Shown here one piece after another: positions 17,521 through 24,821 of a DNA stretch of 45,087 nt. The DNA is from Cytophagales bacterium. GTDB lineage: Bacteria > Bacteroidota > Bacteroidia > Cytophagales > Microscillaceae. The notes below the pieces were generated by a model. The model saw nothing but the letters and a program-made list of their open reading frames with translations, searched no databases and had not been told where the DNA came from. Location of the stretch: contig JAAFIN010000008.1 in NCBI GenBank assembly GCA_013297825.1, forward strand, positions 1-45,087, in the 5' to 3' direction. The position numbers were made by a program, and so were the translations under genes. The number at the start of each line of letters is the position of its first letter. Within the stretch, counting starts at the first letter, position 1.

Positions 17521-18399
17521 AAACCTGCACCTTTTGAAGTACCTGATGGGTATTTTGAAAAATTAGAAAAAGATATTTTAGCAAAAACTACTGTTCCCAA
17601 TGAAGCAATTTTTGGGGCAAAGGATACGCCTGTGTCTTCACCTTTTAATGTTCCCAAAGAATATTTTGAACAATCTGCTCAAAATATCCTTGCAAAAACT
17701 TCGCAACAATTTCCCAAAAAATTACCTTTTTACACACCTAATGTCTATTTTGAAACTTTACTACACCAAATATTAAAAAAAATTAGTTATAAAAAACCAA
17801 ATGTTTTTTGGTCATTTTTTCAAAAAATAGCATTTCAATTTAATCAATATTTGCCTGTTTTTTTTCCAAGAAAACAAGTTTTTTATCCCTTAATGTTTAT
17901 GTTTTTGGGTGTTTTTGGATTTTATTTTAGCCCCCTAACCCCCAAAGGGGGAACAAATCATAAAGTAGAAGAAAATGCGAAATTAGAAAGCCCTCCAAAA
18001 TCCAAAGAGGAAAAAAATACCAAAAACTCCCCCTTTGGGGGCTTGGGGGGCTTCAAAAATAATTCTGAAAATCAATTAAACCTTTCTGCACAAAATACAT
18101 CAAAAACTGTAACAAATAACAAGATAAATCAAGTAAGTAAGATAAATGAAAATTTAGCAGAAAAAACAAAATCATTGGACGAACAACTGCAATTTATCTC
18201 AAAACAAGACCTTGAAGAATATCTTAAAAGCGAAGAAATGAACACAAATGATATTTTGGAAATGATTTCTAATGAACAATCTGCTATGATGATTGAAACG
18301 ATTTTATTAGGACGTGAAGAACACGAAGAAGAATTAAGACACAAAAAAGAACAAGAAATCAATCAATTATTACACGAAATTCACGAAATGGCAGAGTAA
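17512..18399 (+). CDS. Anti-sigma-like membrane protein with inserted palindromic repeat
   Basis: 295 residues. The N-terminal part has three copies of a motif PF-x-VP-x2-YFE-x6-IL-x-K (about 7-26, 44-63 and 72-90), as in Bacteroidota proteins encoded next to ECF sigma factors. One membrane helix follows (about 123-139, VFYPLMFMFLGVFGFYF), so the N-terminus would be cytoplasmic and able to hold the sigma factor. Residues 140-181 are translated from a palindromic repeat. The C-terminal part is polar and helical, ending in a Glu/His/Lys-rich stretch. The start is TTG at 17512: an in-frame TAA precedes it at 17506 and the next in-frame ATG is far downstream, after the motifs. Role as anti-sigma is inferred from position and layout; no zinc motif is present. 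Confidence 0.82.
   Translation: MNFKPAPFEVPDGYFEKLEKDILAKTTVPNEAIFGAKDTPVSSPFNVPKEYFEQSAQNILAKTSQQFPKKLPFYTPNVYFETLLHQILKKISYKKPNVFWSFFQKIAFQFNQYLPVFFPRKQVFYPLMFMFLGVFGFYFSPLTPKGGTNHKVEENAKLESPPKSKEEKNTKNSPFGGLGGFKNNSENQLNLSAQNTSKTVTNNKINQVSKINENLAEKTKSLDEQLQFISKQDLEEYLKSEEMNTNDILEMISNEQSAMMIETILLGREEHEEELRHKKEQEINQLLHEIHEMAE
17929..18053. repeat. Palindromic repeat inside the anti-sigma-like CDS
   Basis: Left arm (17929-17953) begins agccccctaaccccc and continues with aaaggggg. Right arm (18027-18053) is its near-exact reverse complement, ctccccctttggggg followed by cttggggggctt. Between them, 17989-18012 is a degenerate direct copy (agccctccaaaatccaaag). The GC-rich arms stand out from the surrounding AT-rich DNA, and the reading frame stays open across the whole element. 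Confidence 0.88.
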
Positions 18400-18422
18400 T
18401 TATAAATTATGAATTATAAATT

Positions 18423-18490
18423 ATGAATGAAACAGCCAAATAAGAGCAGGATTTTTAGGATTATAAGATTGACAGGATTAAATACAAATT
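18423..18490 (+). repeat. Intergenic spacer repeat (copy 2)
   Basis: The same series as 17312-17380: aacagccaaa, gcaggatttttaggatt, acaggattaaatacaaatt. It follows the stop of the anti-sigma-like gene directly. Confidence 0.75.
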
Positions 18491-18566
18491 GAACCTTAAA
18501 CTTTTTGAACCTTAAACTTTTTGAACCTTAAACTTTGAACCTTGAACCTTAAACTTTGAACTTTTG
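18491..18566 (+). repeat. TTGAAC-type tandem repeat (leader of Spy-like gene)
   Basis: Units of cttaaac, ctttttgaac and ctttgaac reach to one base before the ATG at 18568, so no separate ribosome-binding region exists. Confidence 0.85.
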
Positions 18567-18567
18567 A

Positions 18568-19053
18568 ATGAAATTATTTATATTTATACTATTTTTTTTT
18601 ATAATTTTTTTAGAGAAAAATCATAAATTATACGCACAACCGCCTACACGTTTGGAAAAAATGTATGAAATGCGTAGAGCAGAAGTAGAAAAATTGAAAA
18701 AAGATATGATTTTTTCACATATAAATTTGCAAGAAAATCAAACAAAGTCTTTTTCTGAAATGTATGATGTGTATCTTAAAGAAAAATTGGTGTTGCGTAG
18801 AAAAATACAAAAAACACGCAAAAGTGCAATGAGTCTTGCGAATACAGATGCAGATTTGAAAAAAAATGTTGATGATTTATTTATTTTGCGTCAAGAGGAA
18901 TTAGATTTAGAAAAAAATTATAAAACCAAATTTCTTACTATTCTGAATATTCGCCAATTAGCGGAATTATATCGTTCTGAACAAGATTTTATCCAAAATC
19001 TCTTACGCACATTGCGAAATAATGCCCCAATTAAAGACAAAGAAGATGATTAA
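18568..19053 (+). CDS. Spy/CpxP-like periplasmic protein
   Basis: 161 residues: a signal peptide (about 1-24, ending LYAQ) followed by an almost wholly helical, highly charged domain rich in Lys, Glu and Arg, with a long central stretch YDVYLKEKLVLRRKIQKTRKS. This matches the layout of Spy/CpxP/ZraP-like periplasmic proteins that chaperone unfolded envelope proteins or sense metals. The LTxxQ signature is replaced by similar text (NLQENQTKSF near residue 55 and NIRQLAELY later). Third gene of the ECF locus, so it is probably a target or feedback partner of the sigma factor. No metal-binding cluster is evident. Confidence 0.75.
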   Translation: MKLFIFILFFFIIFLEKNHKLYAQPPTRLEKMYEMRRAEVEKLKKDMIFSHINLQENQTKSFSEMYDVYLKEKLVLRRKIQKTRKSAMSLANTDADLKKNVDDLFILRQEELDLEKNYKTKFLTILNIRQLAELYRSEQDFIQNLLRTLRNNAPIKDKEDD

Positions 19054-19097
19054 AAAAAACCGCTCATAAAATTTAATTTTGTGAGCGGTTTTTTTTT
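19052..19097. terminator. Bidirectional terminator (ECF locus / mnmG)
   Basis: aaccgctcataaaat pairs with attttgtgagcggtt, flanked by A and T runs. It overlaps the stop codon at 19051-19053 and can end both convergent transcripts. Confidence 0.93.
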
Positions 19098-19106
19098 GAG
19101 TATCAT

Positions 19107-19182
19107 TGAATTTGGCTGTTTTATTCATCATTTACCATTCAACATTGAATTTGGCTATTTCATTCCTAATTCTTAATTCCTT
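19107..19182. repeat. Text-like intergenic repeat (ttggctgtt / cattcaacatt)
   Basis: Repeated aatttggctgttt, catttaccattcaacatt and cctaattcttaattcc strings, ending at the mnmG stop codon. Related copies at 39658-39735 and 42107-42180. Confidence 0.7.
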
Positions 19183-21046
19183 ATCTTCCCACAAACACCA
19201 TCAAAATAGAAATATCAGAAGGCGAAATACCACTGATGCGTGAGGCTTCGCCAAGTGTTTTTGGACGCATTTTAGGGAGTTTTTGGCGACTTTCCGCAGA
19301 AAGTGCTTGAACTTTGCTGTAATCAAAACTATCAGGAATCATCAAATCCTCCAATTCTTGAAAACGCATTGCCATATTGCGTTCTTTTTGCAAATAGTCA
19401 TCATATTTATAATGAATTTCTACTTGTTCGCTCACTTGAATAGGAAATTCAGCCAAAACATTTGCAAAAGGTATATAATTTTTTGCCAAATTTTCTATGG
19501 TAATTTCAGGGCGTTTTAATAGATTTCCAATGATAACTTTTTCACGAATTGGGCTTGTTTCCAATATTTCCAGTGTTGGATTTATTTCTTCTGGTGAGGC
19601 TTTTAGGTCTTTAAGAATATGTTGCAAATCCGCAATTTTTTGTTTTTTGGCTTGCAAATCATCATAACGTTTTTGTGAGGCAAGTCCCAAATTGTAGCCT
19701 TTTTCTGTAAGACGAATATCAGCATTGTCTTGACGCAAGGAAATACGATATTCTGCCCTTGACGTAAACATACGATAAGGCTCGTCAGTGCCTTTATACA
19801 CAAGGTCATCAATCAAAACACCAATATAAGCGTCAGCTCTTGACAAAATAATATTTGGTTTTTCGTGTACTTTTTGGTGTGCATTCATACCTGCCATAAG
19901 TCCTTGACAAGCAGCTTCTTCATAACCTGTTGTGCCATTGATTTGTCCAGCAAAATAAAGATTTTCAATAAGATGTGTCTCCAACGTAGGTTTTAATTGC
20001 GTTGGTGGAAAATAATCATATTCAATCGCATAGCCAGGTCTGAACATTTTGCAATTTTCAAAACCAGGAATTTTTTTAATTGCTTTGTACTGCACATCTT
20101 GGGGCAATGAAGTAGAAAATCCATTTACATAAATTTCCACAGTGTCCCAGCCTTCAGGTTCTACAAAAATCTGATGACGGTCTTTGTCCGCAAAACGGTT
20201 GATTTTATCCTCAATAGAAGGACAATAACGAGGGCCTAAACCTTTAATCCTGCCAGTAAACATAGGTGATTGCTCAAAACCTGTTTGCAAAATCTCGTGT
20301 ACTTCGGTATTGGTGTAGGTAATAAAACAACTTCTTTGGGTCGTGAGTGATTGGGTTTCATCGCTAAACGAAAATTTGCTTGGATTTTCGTCGCCTTTTT
20401 GTTCTTCCATTACCTCATAATTCAAAGTACGTCCATCAATGCGTGGAGGCGTACCTGTTTTCATACGACCAGCTTCCATACCAAGCTCCACGAGTTGCTC
20501 TGTGATACCTGTTGAGGCTTTTTCGCCCATTCTACCACCGCCAATGCGTTTTTCGCCAATATGAATAAGACCATTCATAAAAGTTCCGCTTGTGAGGATT
20601 ACACTTTTGGCTTTTATTTCAAGTCCCATACCTGTAATAACACCACACACACGATTATCTTTTACGATAAGTTCTGCAACCATATCTTGCCAAAAATCCA
20701 AATTTGGCACATTTTCCAATGCCAAACGCCACGCTTCGGTAAATTTAGCCCTATCACTTTGGCATCTTGGACTCCACATAGCAGAGCCTTTGGAACGGTT
20801 GAGCATACGAAATTGTATCATAGTTTTATCACTGATAATACCTGACATACCGCCTAATGCGTCAATTTCTCTTATAATTTGCCCTTTTGCTACGCCACCC
20901 ATTGCAGGATTGCACGACATTTGGGCGATTTTGGTCATGTCTAAGGTTATAAGAAGTGTCTTAGACCCCATTGTGGCAGAGGCGTAAGAGGCTTCACAAC
21001 CTGCGTGTCCCGCTCCTACCACGATTACATCATATTCGGGAAACAT
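19181..21046 (-). CDS. mnmG: tRNA uridine-5-carboxymethylaminomethyl(34) synthesis enzyme MnmG
   Basis: The FAD-dependent partner of MnmE (GidA) that installs carboxymethylaminomethyl at the wobble U34 of certain tRNAs. 621 residues, the normal length. FAD-binding GAGHAGCEAS at 11-20, then family strings CNPAMGGVAKGQIIREIDALGG, LNRSKGSAMWSPRCQSDR, TGTPPRID, RYCPSIEDK, GQINGTTGYEEAACQGLMAG, and the C-terminal helical domain that binds MnmE, ending ISGISPSDISILMVF. All expected parts are present. It is monocistronic on the minus strand. mnmE is not in the window. Confidence 0.98.
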   Translation of the reverse strand: MFPEYDVIVVGAGHAGCEASYASATMGSKTLLITLDMTKIAQMSCNPAMGGVAKGQIIREIDALGGMSGIISDKTMIQFRMLNRSKGSAMWSPRCQSDRAKFTEAWRLALENVPNLDFWQDMVAELIVKDNRVCGVITGMGLEIKAKSVILTSGTFMNGLIHIGEKRIGGGRMGEKASTGITEQLVELGMEAGRMKTGTPPRIDGRTLNYEVMEEQKGDENPSKFSFSDETQSLTTQRSCFITYTNTEVHEILQTGFEQSPMFTGRIKGLGPRYCPSIEDKINRFADKDRHQIFVEPEGWDTVEIYVNGFSTSLPQDVQYKAIKKIPGFENCKMFRPGYAIEYDYFPPTQLKPTLETHLIENLYFAGQINGTTGYEEAACQGLMAGMNAHQKVHEKPNIILSRADAYIGVLIDDLVYKGTDEPYRMFTSRAEYRISLRQDNADIRLTEKGYNLGLASQKRYDDLQAKKQKIADLQHILKDLKASPEEINPTLEILETSPIREKVIIGNLLKRPEITIENLAKNYIPFANVLAEFPIQVSEQVEIHYKYDDYLQKERNMAMRFQELEDLMIPDSFDYSKVQALSAESRQKLPKMRPKTLGEASRISGISPSDISILMVFVGR

Positions 21047-21082
21047 TGTAATTAAGAATTAGGAATTAAGAATTAGGAATTT
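21047..21082. repeat. aattaggaattaag tandem repeat
   Basis: Two to three units of aattaagaattaggaatt directly upstream of the mnmG start codon. The same string is at 22228-22267, and its reverse complement at 42286-42318. Confidence 0.75.
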
Positions 21083-21270
21083 TTTATTTAAAACCTTTTT
21101 CTTCATTCAAATTAGAAATAATTTAAAAAAACAACAATTTATAAATTGTTTTTATATAAAACAAAAAAAAATCAAAAAAAGCACAGATTTAAGATGTTTT
21201 TTTTGAAAGTTTTTTTTTGGTTTAAAATAAATGCAAAAAAATCAAAAAAGGTTCAAAAAACAATATTTGA

Positions 21271-21316
21271 TTTTTAAACCTTAAACTTTTGAACCTTGAA
21301 CTTTTAAACCTTAAAA
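21271..21316 (+). repeat. TTGAAC-type repeat abutting a stop codon
   Basis: ttaaacc, cttaaac, ttttgaacc and ttgaac units. The last ttaaacctt runs into the stop codon of the minus-strand gene at 21311. Confidence 0.7.
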
Positions 21317-22225
21317 AAACACCAATCCATTTTCTAAAATATTTTGGATTTTTTCAGCAAAAACATCTTGATTGATTTCGTTGTATTGGTTTATGGTAAT
21401 ATTTTTTCCTGAATTTGTAACAAAAGTAGCTTCATAGATTGTTTGACCTGTTTGGGGCTTAATTTTTACAAATTGATTTTGGTCAATGATTGTATTGGGT
21501 GTTTTGGGCAAAATATTTTTTGACATTAATTTTTTACCATTTGGCACAAAATTTCCTTTTTGAAAAAGTCCCAAATCCCAATATTTATTTTTGATGTTAT
21601 CAGATAATAATTTAAAATCATCTTTTTCCCAACTAAAATAACCGCCTACCGAATAATCATTTTCAGAAATTTGGTTATTTTCTGCTTCATATTGATAAGT
21701 CAATAAAAAATTATAAACACCTAATTTTACTTTTTCAGGTTTTTCGTTCAAAGCACTTCTATATTGAAGTCGCATTTGATAATTTGGAACATTATTATTG
21801 ATTACAAAACCTTTTTGTTTGTATTCTGCAACTACTTTTTTGGCTTCACTTATCGCAGAAGAATTGCGTTGAAAATATTTGGTGGTATAACTAACTTGTC
21901 CATATCTTACCCCAATACCCAAATGAAATTCTTTATCTCTTACATAAACCTCCATCACTTCTGAACCATTATAATAATATTCGTCCATCATATTGTTGGT
22001 ATCAGGAGGCAGACTATATACTCTATAACCGCTTTTTTGGGAATATTTCCAAAAATCTGTGCGTGTGAGCGTGTCCATGTGAGCAGACACATCTTGTTGT
22101 GTAGCAAAATAATTGCGGTTGCGAAGAAGGTTTTTTACGTCTAATGTGGTGGTACTGCCATGCTTGGTCATAAGTTCCTCTGCTATACTGCGAACTGCGT
22201 CAATAGTAAGTGGTTGTGGATTCAT
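21311..22225 (-). CDS. Protein with possible winged-helix and WGR-like regions (304 aa)
   Basis: I do not recognise the whole protein. Residues about 5-70 (LTIDAVRSIAEELMTKHGSTTTLDVKNLLRNRNYFATQQDVSAHMD) look like a helical, winged-helix type fold. Residues about 85-140 (LGIGVRYGQVSYTTKYF, then SEAKKVVAEYKQKGFV) recall a WGR domain, whose usual pattern is W-G-R, a strand, a conserved aromatic, then a helix ending K-G-Y; here the WGR triplet itself reads VRYGQ. The C-terminal half has no clue. No signal peptide. It is flanked by repeats on both sides and is on its own. The WGR comparison is by eye and needs a profile search. Confidence 0.7.
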   Translation of the reverse strand: MNPQPLTIDAVRSIAEELMTKHGSTTTLDVKNLLRNRNYFATQQDVSAHMDTLTRTDFWKYSQKSGYRVYSLPPDTNNMMDEYYYNGSEVMEVYVRDKEFHLGIGVRYGQVSYTTKYFQRNSSAISEAKKVVAEYKQKGFVINNNVPNYQMRLQYRSALNEKPEKVKLGVYNFLLTYQYEAENNQISENDYSVGGYFSWEKDDFKLLSDNIKNKYWDLGLFQKGNFVPNGKKLMSKNILPKTPNTIIDQNQFVKIKPQTGQTIYEATFVTNSGKNITINQYNEINQDVFAEKIQNILENGLVFF

Positions 22226-22267
22226 GGGAAATTAGGAATTAGGAATTAAGAATTAGGAATTAAGAAT
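22226..22267. repeat. aattaggaattaag tandem repeat (second array)
   Basis: Tandem aattaggaattaag units immediately upstream of the minus-strand start at 22225. The rest of the gap to 22549 is A/T-rich with no supported gene. tgtattttag at 22512-22521 may be part of the promoter of the next gene. Confidence 0.75.
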
Positions 22268-22549
22268 TGTGTAATTTTTAATCAAAAATACATTTTTTTT
22301 AAGAATAAAACAAATATTTTTGATGAAAAACAAAAAATAAATAACTTAAATTTTTGAGATGTTAGATTAAAAAAAAATTAGTTTTTGGAAATTGGAAAAA
22401 ATTAAATAAAAAATTACGAAATTATAGCTAAAAAATGTTAAAAAGTGCAAGAAAATTAAAATAAACCACAAAATAACTGCTTACAAATATTAAAATAAAT
22501 GTATATAAATTGTATTTTAGGAAAAACTAAATAAAAATCTCACAAACAA

Positions 22550-24505
22550 ATGAAAAAATTATATTTACTATTTTTATTGGTGATATTTACCATTTCTTTT
22601 ACTTTTGCTCAAAATAAAAGCATTAGAGGAAAAATAATTTATTTGGGAAATGGCGTAAAAGACGCAAAAATCTTTTTGAATGGTTATGAAGCACAAGCTA
22701 TGACAACAAAAGCAGATGGGGATTTTGTGCTTGCAATACCTACTGAATTATCAAATAAACCGCTCAAAGGCATTACAATTCTTTCGTCTGGCATTAAACA
22801 TATTTGGGAAATTCCGCTTGAAATTATGGATAAGTTGCTCCAAATTGATGTTACAAAAGCCATTGAAAACCACGAAAAAGAATTGAAATTGCAACAGAAA
22901 AAAGAAGAAATTGCAAAAAATAATCAAAAAACAGAGCAAAAAGAAAACACAAAAGAAAATTCAAAAAAAGATTTGGTTGAAAATGAAAAACAAAAAAATG
23001 ATAAAACAGAAAAAAACACTGACACAGAAAAAACAACCGAAATCAATAAAGACACTACACAAAAAGTAGAAAAAATTGAAAAATTAGATTTTAGGAAAAT
23101 GGTAAAAGAACGCACAAAAAACCAAACAGAACACTTAAAAACGTTGTATGAAGAATTTTTTGTGAATGAAATAAAACCAAATACTATTCAATCTGACATT
23201 GAAAATCTTAATTTTAAACTTCAAAAAGAACAAGAACTTACATTTGCACGCAACAAGATTATTCAGAAAGAAATACAATCTATCAGACAAAAAATAGCAG
23301 GAAATCCAAATATGTCCCAAGCACAAAGAGACAGCCTAAAAAGCCAAATTTTTGAATTGGATAAACAATTTGAAGCCAACAACAAAAATTATGAACTTTT
23401 TGCAATAACCATAGAAAAAGAACTTGAAGCCCTTAGAACAATCGCAGGTATTCAAGAAAATTTTTTGAAAAAATATAGATTCTCTTTTTATATTTTTGGA
23501 GGAATTATTTTGGTTTTGTTGTGTGTGGTTGCGTTTTATTTTTATACTGCACGCCTTAGGCTCAAACAAAGAAATGATTTGGCTTTACTCAATAAACAAA
23601 TTGAAGAACAAAAAAATCAATTATTAAGCAAAAACGAAGAACTTAATCAACAAAGTGAGGAACTCAAAGCACAAGCTGAATTGATACAAGAAACCAATTT
23701 GACCTTGAAAAAAACAAATGATGTGCTGAATAATAAAAATAAAAACATTACTGAAAGCATAGAATCTGCTAAAATCTTACAACAATCAATATTCACAAGC
23801 CAAAAACAATGGGAAAATATTTTGCCTAATTCTTTTGTATTTTTAAAACCAAAAGACATTGTTTCAGGTGATTTTTATTTTTTGGCTAATCAAAATGATA
23901 AAATTATTGTAGCGGTTGTGGATTGTACAGGACACGGTGTAGAAGGTGCTTTTATGACAATATTGGGACATTCTTCACTTAATCAAATCATACATTTTGA
24001 AAATACTACAAATGCCTCACAGATTTTGACTAAACTCAATAAAATGATTTATCAAACATTGGATTTTAAGCAAAAAAGTAATGTGAAAAGTGGTATGGAT
24101 ATGAATATTTTGGTTTTTGATAAAACACAAAAAACAGTACAATTCGCAGGAGCAAAAAATGATGGATATTACGTTGAAAATAATGAATTGTATATCTTAA
24201 ATGCTACAAGAAAAGGCATTGGAAGCGAAGAAAACACCATTTATGAAGAAATAAACATTTCTTTAGCAGATAAAAAAATTGTGTTTTATTTGGCTTCTGA
24301 TGGATTGCAAGACCAATTTGGTATGCACAAAGAAAGACTAAAAGAGGTTAAATTTATGAAAAGTAATTTCAAAAATTTACTATTGCAATCGCATATTCTT
24401 AACTTTATTTCACAAAAAGAAAACATCAAAAATACTTTTTTGAATTGGAAAAAGGATATTGTGCAAACAGATGATATTTGTATAGTAGGCGTGAAATTTA
24501 ATTAG
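22550..24505 (+). CDS. Membrane-anchored SpoIIE-type protein phosphatase
   Basis: 651 residues. Signal peptide about 1-20 (ending FTFAQ). An extracytoplasmic beta domain follows (about 24-105, SIRGKIIYLGNGVKDAKIFLNGYEAQAMTTKADGDFVL) that resembles a carboxypeptidase regulatory-like fold, then a Lys/Glu-rich spacer, a coiled coil (about 185-305), one membrane helix (about 312-332) and a second coiled coil. The cytoplasmic SpoIIE phosphatase is about 420-651: IVSGDFYFL, VVDCTGHGVEGAFM, ASDGLQDQFG, TDDICIVGVKF. The metal-binding aspartates are present. It probably dephosphorylates a phosphoserine or phosphothreonine partner in response to an envelope signal. Its phosphatase domain resembles that of the fusion protein at 2046-7391, but no kinase or STAS partner is adjacent. 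Confidence 0.9.
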   Translation: MKKLYLLFLLVIFTISFTFAQNKSIRGKIIYLGNGVKDAKIFLNGYEAQAMTTKADGDFVLAIPTELSNKPLKGITILSSGIKHIWEIPLEIMDKLLQIDVTKAIENHEKELKLQQKKEEIAKNNQKTEQKENTKENSKKDLVENEKQKNDKTEKNTDTEKTTEINKDTTQKVEKIEKLDFRKMVKERTKNQTEHLKTLYEEFFVNEIKPNTIQSDIENLNFKLQKEQELTFARNKIIQKEIQSIRQKIAGNPNMSQAQRDSLKSQIFELDKQFEANNKNYELFAITIEKELEALRTIAGIQENFLKKYRFSFYIFGGIILVLLCVVAFYFYTARLRLKQRNDLALLNKQIEEQKNQLLSKNEELNQQSEELKAQAELIQETNLTLKKTNDVLNNKNKNITESIESAKILQQSIFTSQKQWENILPNSFVFLKPKDIVSGDFYFLANQNDKIIVAVVDCTGHGVEGAFMTILGHSSLNQIIHFENTTNASQILTKLNKMIYQTLDFKQKSNVKSGMDMNILVFDKTQKTVQFAGAKNDGYYVENNELYILNATRKGIGSEENTIYEEINISLADKKIVFYLASDGLQDQFGMHKERLKEVKFMKSNFKNLLLQSHILNFISQKENIKNTFLNWKKDIVQTDDICIVGVKFN

Positions 24506-24565
24506 TTTTTTTTGGAGAAAAGGATAAGGAATGCGTAAATTCTAATTTGGATATGTTTGACGTTT

Positions 24566-24634
24566 CACAGGCATAAATGCCTGTGCTATACATAAAAATA
24601 CAAAAATATGTATAGAATAGGCATTTATGCCTAT
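24566..24634. repeat. Nested palindrome (aggcataaatgcct hairpins)
   Basis: Two small palindromes, cacaggcataaatgcctgtg (24566-24585) and ataggcatttatgcctat (24617-24634), face each other. The outer parts gctatacata and tatgtatag also pair, so the unit can fold as a long arm or two hairpins. It lies in the 316-base gap 24506-24821, soon after the phosphatase stop. Confidence 0.8.
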
Positions 24635-24729
24635 CCATTTTATTTTTAATTCATTCCTAAGGAAAAATACAACAAAAAAAATATTTTTTTGGATTAAACA
24701 AAGAAAATTTTGTTTTTTTTATTTATGAT

Positions 24730-24737
24730 TATATTTG
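24730..24737 (+). promoter_or_regulatory. Candidate -7 box of pruA
   Basis: TATATTTG is an exact TAnnTTTG match 85 bases before the pruA start. A TTG at 24711-24713 lies a little closer than the usual spacing. Between box and gene is a cacctttcccc-type string (24785-24816). Confidence 0.5.
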
Positions 24738-24821
24738 CAAAATAAAAAAAAATAAAATTTGGTTGTTTTTGTATTTTTACATTAACACCTTTCCCCTTAT
24801 TCCTTTTCCCTTTCCAAAAAA

